Of a stretch of 55,919 nucleotides of DNA, positions 16,155 through 25,395 are shown piece by piece; the stretch's first letter is position 1; each line of letters starts with the position of its first letter. The position numbers and the translations under genes were made by a program. The notes beneath the pieces were generated by a model. That model saw only the letters and a program-made list of their open reading frames with translations, ran no database searches and was not told where the DNA came from. The stretch is from assembly GCA_016190025.1 (NCBI GenBank), contig JACPRG010000108.1:1-55919 (forward strand), written 5' to 3'. The DNA is from Candidatus Tectimicrobiota bacterium. Lineage in GTDB: Bacteria > UBA8248 > JACPRG01.

Positions 16155-18950
16155 CTACCGGTCTCGCTGGGGGGAGAGAGGCCGGCCCCGCTTGGGGGCC
16201 GGGGACGCCTCCGGGGGTCCTCCGTTCCGGGCGGGCGTCACCAGGGCCAGGACCGGGGCGTCGAGCCGGATGTATCTTCGGGCCGCCCGAAGGACGTCCT
16301 CGGCCGTCACGCCGGCGATCCGCTCCGGATACCGCTTGAACTCATCCCATCCCAGGCCGTACCGCTCGTTGAAGGCCATGTCGGCCGCCTGGGCGGAGTT
16401 CCGTTGCAGATCGATCTCGTACGCCCCGATGAGGTATCTCCTGGCCCTCTCCAGCTCCTCCGGCGAGGCGGGCGCCGAGCGGACTTTCTCCAGCTCCGCG
16501 CGGATGCCCTGCAAGGCCGTTTCCACCTTTTCCGGGGCGGTGGCGATGTAGACCCCGAAGGCCCCGGGGTCCAGGCCTTCCATGTTGAAGGAGGAAACCG
16601 CGTACGCCAGGCTCCGCTTGTCCCGGAGCTCCACGAACAGCCGCCCCCCCTGGCCCGACAGGACGGCGTTCAGCACCTCCAGGGGATAGCGGTCCGGGTG
16701 TCTGAGGGTCGTGCCCAGGAATCCGAAGACGATGTGGGCCTGCTTTTTCTCACGGTGCTTCACCTCCCGGAGGGGGGCCTCGGGAGGCCTCACGGCGGGC
16801 GGGCGGGGAAGGGAGAAGGGCTTTTCGGCGGGCTTGCCAAACACCTCCTTCACCCGCTGGACCGCGTGGCGGGTGCGGACGTCCCCGACGACGGCCAGGA
16901 CCAGGTTCTCGGGGGCCGCCACTTTCCGGTAGTACTCCACGAGGTCCCTCCGCTTCAGGGCCTTCACCGTCTTGGCGAGGCCGTTCACCGGCAGGGCGTA
17001 AGGGTGCTCTCCATAGAGCCTCCGGGAGAAGAGCCGGAAGGCGTACTGGGAGAGGTTGTCCTCCTCCCGCTTGATGTCGGCCAGGATGTCCTGTCTCGCC
17101 TTTTCGATCTCCTCGGAGGCGAAGGCGGGCCGCAGCAGGACCTCGCCCAAGAGGTCGAGCAGGGGGTCGAAGTAGCGGGAGAGGGACTCGGCCGTGACGG
17201 CGAGGCTGTTTTTCCCGGAGGACGCGGAGAGGGTGGCGGCCATGGAGTCCGTCAGCGTCGCGAGTTGGGCGGCGGTGTACCGCTCGGTCCCGCGGGTCAG
17301 CAGGTCCGCGATGAAGTTGTTGATCCCGCTGACCTTTTCGTTCTCGAACCGGGTGCCCCCCAGATAGACGGCTCGGATGGCCACCGTGGGGACGGAGGGG
17401 TTCTCCTTCACCAGGAGGGTGAGGCCGTTGGAAAGGACCTCCCGGTGCGCCTCCCGGCCGGGACGCCCCTTGGCGGGGGCCTTCCCGCCGAGGACCGAGA
17501 GGTCTCCGTCTTCGGGCGGTCCCTGGACCGACGGGGCCTGCCCCCGATTGCCGCTTTCGGGGGTCTGGCGCTCGGCCGCTTCGGCCGCCCGGCGGAGGGA
17601 CGCCTCGTCGGCCGACCGGGCGTGCCCCTCCGGCAGCAGGACCGCGACTGTCAGGTTCTCGTTCCGCAGGTATTTCCGGGCCGCCTTCTGGATGTCCGCC
17701 GGCCTCAGTGCCCGGATGCGCTCGAGGTAGCGCCTCTCGAACTCGAGGTCTCCTGCCACCGTCTCAAAGTAGCCCAGGCCCTGGGCCTGGCCTTGCACGG
17801 TCTCCCGGCGAAAGACGAAGTCCGCCTCGATGTTGAGCTTGGCCTTGTTCAGCTCGGCTTCCGAGGGGGGCTGGTGCTTCAGGGCGTACAGCTCCCGCAG
17901 GATCTCCCGCACCGCCGCCTCCAGCTTTCCGGGCTCCAGGGCGGCACCCGCGACCAGAAGGCCCGGGTCCTTGGGGGAGTAAGCGGAGGAGGAGACCGAG
18001 TGGACCAGGCCCCGCTCGTCTTTCACCCGGCGGTACAGGCGGCTGCTCTCCCCTTGTCCCGCCACCAGCGCCAGGACGTCCAGGGCGTACGTGTCCTTGT
18101 GGCTCAGCGGGGGGATGTGAAAGGCCACGTTCAGGTGGGCTTCCTGGATGTGGTCTTTCAGGACGACGACCCGCATCCCGCTTTGGGGCGGCTCGGCCGG
18201 ACGGCGCCGGGGGGGCAGGGGCCTCGACGGCCAGTCCTCGAAGGCCGCGCGGATGCGCGCCAGAGCCTCTCCGGTCCGGAAGCTCCCGACCACCACCAGG
18301 ACCATGTTCGCCGGGACGTACCACGCGCGGAAAAATTCCAGGACCTTGGGACGGGTGAGCGCGCGGAGGCGCCGGACGGTCCCGATGACGGGCCTGCGGT
18401 AGGGATGGACCCGGAAGGCCTCCTGGAACAGGGCCTGGATCACCCGTTGGGACGGGGTGTCTTCGCCCCGCTTCACCTCCTCCAGGACGACCTCCAGCTC
18501 CCTTTTCAGTTCCTGGGGATCGAGGGCCGAGTTCCGGAGGGCGTCGGCCATGATGTCCAGGGCCGTGTCGAAGAACCGGCTCGCGAGGACCACGTGGTAG
18601 ACCGTCTGGTCGAAGGAGGTGAAGGCGTTGATGTCACCCCCTGCGCTCTCGACCTCCCGGGCGATCTGGCCGACCTTGCGCCGGGCGGTTCCTTTGAACA
18701 GCATGTGCTCCAGGACGTGGGCCAGGCCGGATTGCGCCTCGCTCTCGTCGCCGCTCCCCGTCCGGATCCACGCGGCGAAGGCCACCACCGGCGAGGAGTG
18801 GTTTTCCTGCAGGATCACCGTGAGGCCGTTTTTCAGCGTGACCCTGCGCGGGGCCGACTCCGCCTGTGCGCCCTTCGCGGCGGGGGCGGCGGCGAGCGCC
18901 GCCCCCAGGGACACGGCTGCCAGAGCGATCATCCACCTGAATCCTTTCAC
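16155..18950 (-). CDS. Secreted M16 family zinc metalloprotease (two-domain)
   Basis: This 931-residue protein has a signal peptide and two complete M16 halves (about residues 35-450 and 490-931). The first half carries the inverted zinc motif HVLEH (H78, E81, H82) with the distal glutamate near E157/E158. In the second half the equivalent place reads INNFIADLL, so that half is non-catalytic, as in many M16 proteins. A linker of about 40 residues joins the halves. It probably degrades peptides in the periplasm. It leads trpG in an operon; a TTGACA at 19012-19017 on the minus strand lacks a good -10. Confidence 0.92.
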   Translation of the reverse strand: MKGFRWMIALAAVSLGAALAAAPAAKGAQAESAPRRVTLKNGLTVILQENHSSPVVAFAAWIRTGSGDESEAQSGLAHVLEHMLFKGTARRKVGQIAREVESAGGDINAFTSFDQTVYHVVLASRFFDTALDIMADALRNSALDPQELKRELEVVLEEVKRGEDTPSQRVIQALFQEAFRVHPYRRPVIGTVRRLRALTRPKVLEFFRAWYVPANMVLVVVGSFRTGEALARIRAAFEDWPSRPLPPRRRPAEPPQSGMRVVVLKDHIQEAHLNVAFHIPPLSHKDTYALDVLALVAGQGESSRLYRRVKDERGLVHSVSSSAYSPKDPGLLVAGAALEPGKLEAAVREILRELYALKHQPPSEAELNKAKLNIEADFVFRRETVQGQAQGLGYFETVAGDLEFERRYLERIRALRPADIQKAARKYLRNENLTVAVLLPEGHARSADEASLRRAAEAAERQTPESGNRGQAPSVQGPPEDGDLSVLGGKAPAKGRPGREAHREVLSNGLTLLVKENPSVPTVAIRAVYLGGTRFENEKVSGINNFIADLLTRGTERYTAAQLATLTDSMAATLSASSGKNSLAVTAESLSRYFDPLLDLLGEVLLRPAFASEEIEKARQDILADIKREEDNLSQYAFRLFSRRLYGEHPYALPVNGLAKTVKALKRRDLVEYYRKVAAPENLVLAVVGDVRTRHAVQRVKEVFGKPAEKPFSLPRPPAVRPPEAPLREVKHREKKQAHIVFGFLGTTLRHPDRYPLEVLNAVLSGQGGRLFVELRDKRSLAYAVSSFNMEGLDPGAFGVYIATAPEKVETALQGIRAELEKVRSAPASPEELERARRYLIGAYEIDLQRNSAQAADMAFNERYGLGWDEFKRYPERIAGVTAEDVLRAARRYIRLDAPVLALVTPARNGGPPEASPAPKRGRPLSPQRDR

Positions 18951-19062
18951 CGGTTTCTCAGATGCGGGACCCCGACCGTTTTCTCTCCTTGGGTCTCCGC
19001 CGCTCCTCTGTCAAGGGTTGCAAAAGAGGCCCGCCCGGCCGCCGGCTTTCGCCGAACCCGCG

Positions 19063-19092
19063 TTGACAGGCTTTTTCCCACCCTTCTATGAT
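19063..19092 (+). promoter_or_regulatory. Sigma-70 promoter of the RAM-domain gene
   Basis: TTGACA (19063-19068), an 18-nt spacer and TATGAT (19087-19092) form a near-consensus promoter. The start point near 19099 leaves about 79 nt of leader. Confidence 0.65.
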
Positions 19093-19177
19093 CCCGGCAG
19101 ATGGAGTCGGAAGAACGCTCGACGCGGGGACCGGCGCGCTCGAGTCGCAACCCATCTCCGGACTGGAGACGCGAAAC

Positions 19178-19411
19178 ATGGCCATCCAAGCCTACGTCTT
19201 GGTGGACATCACCGCAAAACGGCCCTCGGCCGTCGTGAGCCGGCTCACCAAGCTCAAAGGGGTGGTGTCCGCCCAGGCGGTCACGGGGCCGCACGACGCC
19301 ATCGTGCTGGTCAACGCCGACGACATGACCCAACTGGGCCAGCTGGTCATGGAACAGATCCGGGGGATCGAAGGCGTGGGCCGGACGCTGACCTGCGTCG
19401 TGGCCGATTGA
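19178..19411 (+). CDS. Stand-alone Lrp/AsnC ligand-binding (RAM) domain protein
   Basis: The 77-residue product begins MAIQAYVLVDITAKRP and matches the alpha/beta amino-acid-binding domain of Lrp/AsnC regulators, without the helix-turn-helix part. Such single-domain proteins form dimers or decamers and may bind amino acids or modulate full-length regulators. The frame is open for 30 codons upstream, but that includes the predicted promoter region; GGAGA before the ATG at 19178 fits. It is monocistronic and divergent from the M16-trpG operon. Confidence 0.85.
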   Translation: MAIQAYVLVDITAKRPSAVVSRLTKLKGVVSAQAVTGPHDAIVLVNADDMTQLGQLVMEQIRGIEGVGRTLTCVVAD

Positions 19412-19446
19412 ATCGGGCCGTGGCTCGGGCTCATCCCGGCCCGGAC

Positions 19447-20442
19447 CTACGGCCGGGTCTTCTCCAGGACCTGCGGGTTGACCACGTGGAGCGGCCGCTC
19501 GCCCCTGAGAAAACGCGCCACCTCGGAGGGCGCCCCGTGGTGGAGCCCCACCAGGGCCTCCTCCGAGTACCACGCTGTGTGGGGCGTGATCACGACCTGG
19601 GGGAAGCCGAAGAGGGGGTGGTCCGCGGAGAGGGGGGGCTGTTCCTCGATGACGTCCAGGGCCGCCCCCGCGATCCAGCCCTCCGACAGGGCCTTCACCA
19701 AAGCGTCCGTGCTCACGATCGGCCCGCGCGAGGCGTTGATGAGGCAGGCCGTAGGCTTCATGAGCCGGAGCCTCTCTTCGCCGATGAGGTGGCGGGTGTC
19801 CTGGTTGAGCGGGACGTGGATGGAGACGTAATCCGATTCGGATAACACCCGCTCCAGCGGCGCCGCCTCGGCTCCCTCTTTCTCTCCCGCCTCGGCCGGG
19901 AGGAAGGGGTCGTGGTAGAGCAGGCGCATCTTGAAGCCCTTCGCCCGCTGGGCCACCCGCCGCGCGATGTTGCCCAGCCCCAACAGTCCCAGGGTCTTGC
20001 CCGACAGCCGGTGGAGGGGCTTGCCCGCTTCCACGTCCCACTTTCCCTGGCGGACCTGCCGGTCGTAGAAGGGCACCTTGCGGGCCAGGGAGAGGAGGAG
20101 AGCCAGGGTGTGCTCGGCCACCTCCTCCAGGCAGTACGTGGGGTTGTTGGTCACGAGGACGCCGTGGTCCGTGGCCGCCTCGACGTCGATGGTGTCCACT
20201 CCGATGCCGTAGCGGGCGATCATTTTGAGGGAGGGGAGGGCCTCCATCAGCCTCCGGTCCAGCGGGCCGAAGTAAGTGTTCAGCAGGACGTGGGCTCCCC
20301 GCGCCACCTCCAGCAGCTCCTCCCGGCTCTTGCACTGGATGGCCACGAAATCCGCGCCCAGGGAGCGGAAGAGATCCTCTTCCGGGGCCAAGGACTCCCA
20401 CACGTAGTCGGTCAGCACGACTTTCGGCCTGTCCGAAGCCAT
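19447..20442 (-). CDS. D-isomer 2-hydroxyacid dehydrogenase, CtBP-like
   Basis: This 331-residue NAD-dependent dehydrogenase has the Rossmann motif GLGNIA near residue 155 and the catalytic trio R239 (NASRG), E266/E267 (DVIEEQP) and H288 (PHTAW). The PHTAWYSEEA segment with tryptophan after the histidine is typical of the C-terminal-binding-protein subgroup. It probably reduces a 2-keto acid; the substrate is unknown. It has its own promoter and is convergent with the RAM gene. Confidence 0.9.
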   Translation of the reverse strand: MASDRPKVVLTDYVWESLAPEEDLFRSLGADFVAIQCKSREELLEVARGAHVLLNTYFGPLDRRLMEALPSLKMIARYGIGVDTIDVEAATDHGVLVTNNPTYCLEEVAEHTLALLLSLARKVPFYDRQVRQGKWDVEAGKPLHRLSGKTLGLLGLGNIARRVAQRAKGFKMRLLYHDPFLPAEAGEKEGAEAAPLERVLSESDYVSIHVPLNQDTRHLIGEERLRLMKPTACLINASRGPIVSTDALVKALSEGWIAGAALDVIEEQPPLSADHPLFGFPQVVITPHTAWYSEEALVGLHHGAPSEVARFLRGERPLHVVNPQVLEKTRP

Positions 20443-20534
20443 CGCCTTTCGCCTCCGGGGCGTAAGAGGCCGCCTGCGGGCCGGGGGCCTGGGATCCGCG
20501 CAAATCCGGAATACTGTCCGGAAAACTGGGGGTC

Positions 20535-20563
20535 ATCCTAGGAATTGCGGCTGGCGAAGTCAA
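20535..20563 (-). promoter_or_regulatory. Sigma-70 promoter of the CtBP-like dehydrogenase
   Basis: On the minus strand TTGACT (complement of 20558-20563), 17 nt and TAGGAT (complement of 20535-20540). The predicted start is near 20528, about 85 nt before the ATG. Confidence 0.6.
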
Positions 20564-20582
20564 CCCGCGCTTCGCGGGGCGC

Positions 20583-21008
20583 TCAGTCTTTTGTGGCGGA
20601 AGGGCCGACACAGTTCGCCCGCAGTGCGGCGGCCATCTCCTCGGGGAAGCGTTGCGGGCGCATCTCCCGGTTGAGGAAGGGATGGACCGTGAAGCCCTCG
20701 GCGAGGACCTTCCCCTCCTCGTTCCGCGCCGTGTATTCCACCCGCACCCTTGTCCTGCGGACCTTGCCGATCCGGGCCTCGACCCAGACCCGGTCGTCGT
20801 ACCGGGCGCCGGCCCGGTGGCGGCAGCCCGACTCCACCACCGGCATCCGAAAGCCGCGCGCTTCCAGGTCCCGGTAGGCGCAGCCCAGCTTTCGGAACAG
20901 GTCCGTCCGCGCCACCTCGAACCAGATCAGGTAGGCCGAGTGGTGGGCCACGCCCATCTGATCCGTCTCGGCGTAGCGGACGACGATCTCCGAGACGTGG
21001 GGGGACAA
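20583..21008 (-). CDS. Acyl-CoA thioesterase, 4-hydroxybenzoyl-CoA type (YbgC-like)
   Basis: This 141-residue single hot-dog-fold protein has the signature YAETDQMGVAHHSAYLIWFE, with D16 as the catalytic aspartate. The family hydrolyses acyl-CoA thioesters; the substrate range is not evident. The only possible start in the right place is TTG at 21008, preceded by AAGGG. It follows mgtE by 12 nt and is probably co-transcribed with it. Confidence 0.88.
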   Translation of the reverse strand: MSPHVSEIVVRYAETDQMGVAHHSAYLIWFEVARTDLFRKLGCAYRDLEARGFRMPVVESGCRHRAGARYDDRVWVEARIGKVRRTRVRVEYTARNEEGKVLAEGFTVHPFLNREMRPQRFPEEMAAALRANCVGPSATKD

Positions 21009-21020
21009 CGGGCCGGCCCT

Positions 21021-22379
21021 TCAGAAGAGCAGGAGAGAAGCCGTGGAGAAGTAGATGAGGGCGCTGACGACGTCGATGCTCGTGGTGACGAAGGGCTGGC
21101 TCGCCACGGCCGGGTCGATGTGGAACCAGGTGAGGATCAGGGGAACCAAGACGGACCACACCGCCGCGGCCACGATCCCAAGAAGGATGGCCAGGGCCAC
21201 GGTGGGGCCGATCCACGGATTGTTCGAAATCATGAGATACACGATGGCTCCCAGGAGGAGGGCAACGGTCACCCCCAGCAGGACACCTACCTGGATCTGC
21301 TTCCAGACGATCTGGACCCACTGCTTCGGGTTGAGCCGGCCGGTGGCGATCCCCCGGATGAGAACGGTCGAGGACTGGTTTCCGACGATGCCGCCGGTCC
21401 CCAGGATCAGGGGCATGAAGGCCGCCAGGTACACTTCCTCGCTGATCAGGCCGGAGAATCGGGAGATCACCCAGGCCGTGAGCGTCCCCATCGCGAGCCC
21501 CACCAGCAGCCAGGGCAGGCGGTAGCGGGCCACCCGGAACGCGGACCGGGTGAGCACCTCTTCGTCCTGGGTCCCGGCCATCTTGAGGATGTCTTCGGTG
21601 GTCTCGGCTCGGATGACGTCGATCACGTCGTCCACCGTGACGATGCCGACCAGGCGGTTCTCGTGGTCGACCACCGGCACGGCCAGCAGGTCGTAGCGGG
21701 AGACGAGCCGGGCGACCTCTTCCTGGTCGGTGTCCGTGTGGACCCGGTACACCTCGTTCTTGGAGAGGTTCTTGAGTGTGGCGTCCGGCTGGGCGAGCAG
21801 GAGCTGGCGCAGGGAGATGACCCCCTCCAGGTGATTGTCGTTGTCCACCACGTAGATGTAGAAAACGGTCTCGGCCTCGCTCTCCTTCCGGACGTGCGTG
21901 ATGGCCTCCTGGGCCGTCATGCCCTCGTGAAGGGCCAGACAGTGGGGGGTCATGATCCCGCCGGCCGTCTGCTCGTCGTACTGGAGCAGGTCGGCCACCG
22001 GCTCGGCCACCCGGGCCTTCAGGATCTCTAGGACGGCCTTGGCCTTTTCGTCCGGCAACAGGGTGATGAGGTCGGTCACGTCGTCGGCGTCCATCTCGTG
22101 AAAGAGCGCCGCCACCTCCGAGGTCTCCAGGGGCGTCAGCAGCTCCTTCGCCGTCTGGTCGTCGCACTCGCTGAGAATCTGCGCGGCCCGTTCCCGGTCC
22201 TCGATCATCCGGAAGGTGCTTCGCTTCTCCTCCTCCTCCATGTGCCGGAGCATCTGCGCCACGTCCGCCGCGTGGAGCTTCTCCAGCAGGTTGTGGGCGT
22301 GGCCGATCGCGCCCCGCCGCACCAAGCGCCGGAAGGAGTCCTGGACGAGGTGGATTTTCTGTTCCTGGGTCTGGACCAT
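21021..22379 (-). CDS. mgtE: Magnesium transporter MgtE
   Basis: This 452-residue protein has the MgtE layout: a helical N domain (about 20-130) that senses Mg2+, two CBS domains (about 135-255), and a C-terminal pore domain with five membrane segments (about 285-450). The pore-lining GTGGIVGNQSS segment is present. It imports Mg2+ across the inner membrane and closes when cytosolic Mg2+ is high. Its promoter is 22439-22467. The leader of about 50 nt is too short for the known Mg2+ riboswitches. Confidence 0.95.
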   Translation of the reverse strand: MVQTQEQKIHLVQDSFRRLVRRGAIGHAHNLLEKLHAADVAQMLRHMEEEEKRSTFRMIEDRERAAQILSECDDQTAKELLTPLETSEVAALFHEMDADDVTDLITLLPDEKAKAVLEILKARVAEPVADLLQYDEQTAGGIMTPHCLALHEGMTAQEAITHVRKESEAETVFYIYVVDNDNHLEGVISLRQLLLAQPDATLKNLSKNEVYRVHTDTDQEEVARLVSRYDLLAVPVVDHENRLVGIVTVDDVIDVIRAETTEDILKMAGTQDEEVLTRSAFRVARYRLPWLLVGLAMGTLTAWVISRFSGLISEEVYLAAFMPLILGTGGIVGNQSSTVLIRGIATGRLNPKQWVQIVWKQIQVGVLLGVTVALLLGAIVYLMISNNPWIGPTVALAILLGIVAAAVWSVLVPLILTWFHIDPAVASQPFVTTSIDVVSALIYFSTASLLLF

Positions 22380-22438
22380 CCTCGTCTCTCCGCGAAGCCG
22401 CCCGAACCGGAAGACCCCTGACCGTCTCCAAACAGGCC

Positions 22439-22467
22439 AATCTATTGCGTATCCGGAATCGTGTCAA
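22439..22467 (-). promoter_or_regulatory. Sigma-70 promoter of mgtE
   Basis: On the minus strand a perfect TTGACA (complement of 22462-22467), a 17-nt spacer and TAGATT (complement of 22439-22444). Confidence 0.7.
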
Positions 22468-22558
22468 ACCGGCGGGAGAAAGCAAGGTGTTTCGATGGGG
22501 GGAGGGAAGAATTCCTTTCCCGGGAAGGTCGGCGGGACCGGGCTCCCCTCCTGGGGAT

Positions 22559-23410
22559 TCATTCCCTCAGCGCCTTGAAGACCCGCCGGGCGGCGCGCGG
22601 GTGCATCGACAGGGCGACGTGGCCGGCCCCCTTCACGCGGACCTTGCGCACGGAGGGGGCGTTCCACCCCGAGGCGGACTCCTCCTGGACCATCGAGTCC
22701 GCGGTCGAGTAGATCGCCGCCGCCTCCACGCCGAGCGGCTCCTCTCCCAGCCACCGGAGGAAGGGGCTCCCCGGCTTCATGTCCAGGCCGCACTCCCCCC
22801 ACGTGAACACCCAAAAGCCTGTCCCCTGGTGGGGCGTCCCGAGGGTGACCAGGTGGGCCGCCCGCACGCTGGAATCGCCGGAGCGCCGTGCTTCCGCCAG
22901 GCAGGCCCTCGCGATCAGCCCCCCCAGGCTGTGCCCTGCCAGGTCCACGGCGTCGGCGCCCGTCTGCCCGAGGACTTCGCGGATGTGTCCGCGCAGTTGC
23001 TCCGCGTAGTGGCGGATGCCCGCCGCGCTCGGCCCGAAGGTGGGCAGGGTGACGACCGATCGGCCCCACCGGCGCAGCCAGAAGGCGAGGACCCCCAGGG
23101 TCCAGCCCCGCATGTGATACCCGTGGCAAAGGATGAGGGGGCGGTCGCCGGGCCGCAAGCGGGTCCGCGCCTTGGGCCCGGCCCGAAGCCGCCCTCGGAC
23201 CGGCGAGGTCACGAAATCCGCCACCCAGAGGACCACGAGGAGAAGCGTGCAAAGGGACTCCGTCAGATAAACGCCGACCTCGCCCCAGGAGACCTGATAG
23301 AAGCGCCTTTCCCAGCCAGCCAGCCTTCCTTTCTCAAAGAGAAAAAAGGCGTACGTCAGCAGGTTGAAGCCCAGGACGCACGCCAGCAGGACAACGGCCG
23401 ACAGGATCAC
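22559..23410 (-). CDS. Membrane-anchored alpha/beta-hydrolase (lipase-like)
   Basis: This 283-residue protein has two hydrophobic N-terminal segments (about 1-25 and 45-68) followed by an alpha/beta-hydrolase domain. The oxyanion-region HGYHMRG starts near residue 96, the nucleophile elbow is GHSLGG with S161, and GTPHQGTG and a late GAGH histidine follow, as in triacylglycerol lipases. The GTG start at 23410 overlaps the ddl stop by 4 nt (GTGA) and has GGGGAGAAG upstream. It ends the isochorismatase-HpaI-ddl-lipase operon. Confidence 0.82.
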   Translation of the reverse strand: MILSAVVLLACVLGFNLLTYAFFLFEKGRLAGWERRFYQVSWGEVGVYLTESLCTLLLVVLWVADFVTSPVRGRLRAGPKARTRLRPGDRPLILCHGYHMRGWTLGVLAFWLRRWGRSVVTLPTFGPSAAGIRHYAEQLRGHIREVLGQTGADAVDLAGHSLGGLIARACLAEARRSGDSSVRAAHLVTLGTPHQGTGFWVFTWGECGLDMKPGSPFLRWLGEEPLGVEAAAIYSTADSMVQEESASGWNAPSVRKVRVKGAGHVALSMHPRAARRVFKALRE

Positions 23411-24615
23411 CCGGGACTTCTCCCCTCTGGACCTTGCAGCGCCGCCCCCGGCCGGTCCTTCGCAGGAGGGTCTTCTCCCGGGACGCCCCGCGCGGCCGAG
23501 AACCGGTCCAGGAACCGGCGTCTGGCGATCCCCAGCTCCACCAGACGGGTGATGAGCGCGGGATACGGGATCCCCCCGGCCTCCCACAGCTTGGGGTACA
23601 CGCTCGTGGCCGTGAAGCCGGGGATGGTGTTCAGCTCGTTCAGGTAGACGGCGGGCCGGCCGGCAGAGACCTCCACCAGAAAGTCCACCCGGGCCATGCC
23701 GTCCACCCCCAGGGCCTCGTAGGCCCGGATGGCCGCGGCGCGGATCTCTTCGGTCAGCCCGTCGGGGACCTCGGCCGGGATGAGAATCTCCGTGGCCCCT
23801 TCGGTGTACTTCCGCTCGTAGTCGTACCACCCTCCCCGGGGTCGAATCTCGGCCAGGGGATGCGCCGCCGCCGGCGCGGTGTGGGCCGGGTCGAGGACCC
23901 CGCCCGCCGCCTGTGCGCCCGTGGTGTTCCCCAGGACGGCGCACTCGATCTCCCGCCCCTGGACGGCCCGCTCCACGAGCGCCCGGCGGTCGTAGCGGAA
24001 GGCCGCGGCCACGGCCTCCTCCAGGTCCTCCTCCCGTTCGACCCGGCTGACGCCGACGCTGCTCCCCAGGCCGACCGGCTTGACGAAGAGGGGCGGGCGG
24101 AGGGAGGCCTCCCGCAGGGCCCGTCTCACGGCTGCCGGATCGTCCCGGTGCCTCTCCCACTGGAGCGTCACCCAATCCACCACCAGGATGCCCGCCCCCC
24201 GGCAGACCGCCTTGGTCAGTTCCTTGTCCATGCCGGCGGCGGAGGCGGCCACGCCCGCCCCGACGGAGGGGACCTCGGCCAGCTCCAAAAGCCCCTGGAG
24301 CGCGCCGTCCTCGCCGCCCGGGCCGTGGATGAGGGGAAAGGCCGCGTCGAAGGGGTGGGGGGCTCCGCCGGGGACTTCGATCAGGGCGGGGTCGCCGGGC
24401 TCGGGCCGCAGGGTCACCCGCACGCCCCTCTCGGGGGGGTCCTCCGGGCGCTCGAGGAGCCGCCACTCCCCGCTGGTGCGGATGAGAACGGGCAGAATCT
24501 GGATCTCTCGGGGGTTCGCGGCGCGGGCGACCGACGCCGCCGAGGCCAGGGAGACGCGGTGCTCGGCCGAGCGGCCGCCGAACAGCAGCGCGACGCGACG
24601 GGCGGCCTTTTTCAT
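23407..24615 (-). CDS. ddl: D-alanine--D-alanine ligase
   Basis: This 402-residue ATP-grasp enzyme joins two D-alanines for peptidoglycan precursors. It shows the N-terminal GGRSAEHRVSLASA, the FVKPVGLGSSVGV ATP-binding segment, and the C-terminal LNELNTIPGFT Mg2+/phosphate motif. It is somewhat longer than typical Ddl because of a C-terminal tail (about the last 30 residues). The ATG at 24615 overlaps the upstream aldolase stop (ATGA); the open frame further upstream is shadow. Confidence 0.92.
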   Translation of the reverse strand: MKKAARRVALLFGGRSAEHRVSLASAASVARAANPREIQILPVLIRTSGEWRLLERPEDPPERGVRVTLRPEPGDPALIEVPGGAPHPFDAAFPLIHGPGGEDGALQGLLELAEVPSVGAGVAASAAGMDKELTKAVCRGAGILVVDWVTLQWERHRDDPAAVRRALREASLRPPLFVKPVGLGSSVGVSRVEREEDLEEAVAAAFRYDRRALVERAVQGREIECAVLGNTTGAQAAGGVLDPAHTAPAAAHPLAEIRPRGGWYDYERKYTEGATEILIPAEVPDGLTEEIRAAAIRAYEALGVDGMARVDFLVEVSAGRPAVYLNELNTIPGFTATSVYPKLWEAGGIPYPALITRLVELGIARRRFLDRFSAARGVPGEDPPAKDRPGAALQGPEGRSPG

Positions 24616-25382
24616 CCCTTCAGGCTTCGGAACCCGGAGGCGAGGTCCGAGAGGGCCTTGCTGAAGATCCCCACCCCGTTGGCCGCTAGGAGCCGGGCGC
24701 CCTTGCCCATCCACTTCTCGGCCGCGGGGGCGTCGTTGGCCAGGATGCCGGGGACCTTGCCGGAGTGGATGGCGGCTTGGAAGATCCGCTCGATGGCCGC
24801 CTCCACCTCCGGGTGGGCGGGATCCCCCGGGTGTCCCAGACTCATGCTCAGGTCCGCGGGGCCGACGAACAGGACGTCGAGCCGGGGGACGGAGGCGATC
24901 TCTTCGACGTTTTCCAGGGCGGCCCGCGTCTCCACCTGGACGCACACGAGGGTCTCCTCCCGCGCCGCGGCCAGGTACTCCGCCGGTCTCTGGAGCCCGT
25001 AGCGGGCGGCGCGGATGGAGAAGGCGATGCCCCGGACACCGTCGGGCGGGTAGTGGGCCGAGGCGGCCACCCGCTCGGCTGCCTCCCGGGAGTCGATCTG
25101 GGGGACGAGGACGCCCGACGCCCCGGTGTCCAGCGCTCTCAGGATCCTCGGCCGCTCCCCGGCCGGGACCCGGATGACGGCCTCGGCGCCCCCCGCCTCG
25201 GCGGCGCGGACCAAGTCCGAGGCCCTCTCTACGTCGCCCGGTCCGTGCTCGGTGTCCACGAAGACGAAGTCGAAGCCGGCCCAGCCGGTCATCTCCGCCA
25301 GGGGGGCCGAGGGAATCCCGAGGAACACGCCGAACGCCGCTTTCCCGGAGCGCAAGCGGGCCTTCAGCCGGTGGGCGGCCAC
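24612..25382 (-). CDS. HpcH/HpaI family class II aldolase
   Basis: This 256-residue TIM-barrel protein has the HpaI signature FVDTEHGPGD (catalytic H46), the metal/pyruvate-binding VQVETRAALEN region and the DVLFVGPADLSMSLG block. The family cleaves 4-hydroxy-2-ketoacid substrates to pyruvate or glyoxylate products plus an aldehyde. It starts with GTG behind AGGAGAAGG. It is the second gene of a four-gene operon and overlaps ddl. Confidence 0.9.
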   Translation of the reverse strand: MAAHRLKARLRSGKAAFGVFLGIPSAPLAEMTGWAGFDFVFVDTEHGPGDVERASDLVRAAEAGGAEAVIRVPAGERPRILRALDTGASGVLVPQIDSREAAERVAASAHYPPDGVRGIAFSIRAARYGLQRPAEYLAAAREETLVCVQVETRAALENVEEIASVPRLDVLFVGPADLSMSLGHPGDPAHPEVEAAIERIFQAAIHSGKVPGILANDAPAAEKWMGKGARLLAANGVGIFSKALSDLASGFRSLKG

Positions 25383-25395
25383 TCGTTGCCTTCTC

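Noticed and set aside
19012..19017. TTGACA on the minus strand as promoter of M16-trpG
   Set aside because: The expected -10 position reads CAAGGA, far from consensus.
15843..19091. 1082-codon open frame antisense to the M16 protease and trpG
   Set aside because: It is a mirror of the protease gene in high-GC DNA; the protease on the minus strand has a signal peptide and zinc motif.
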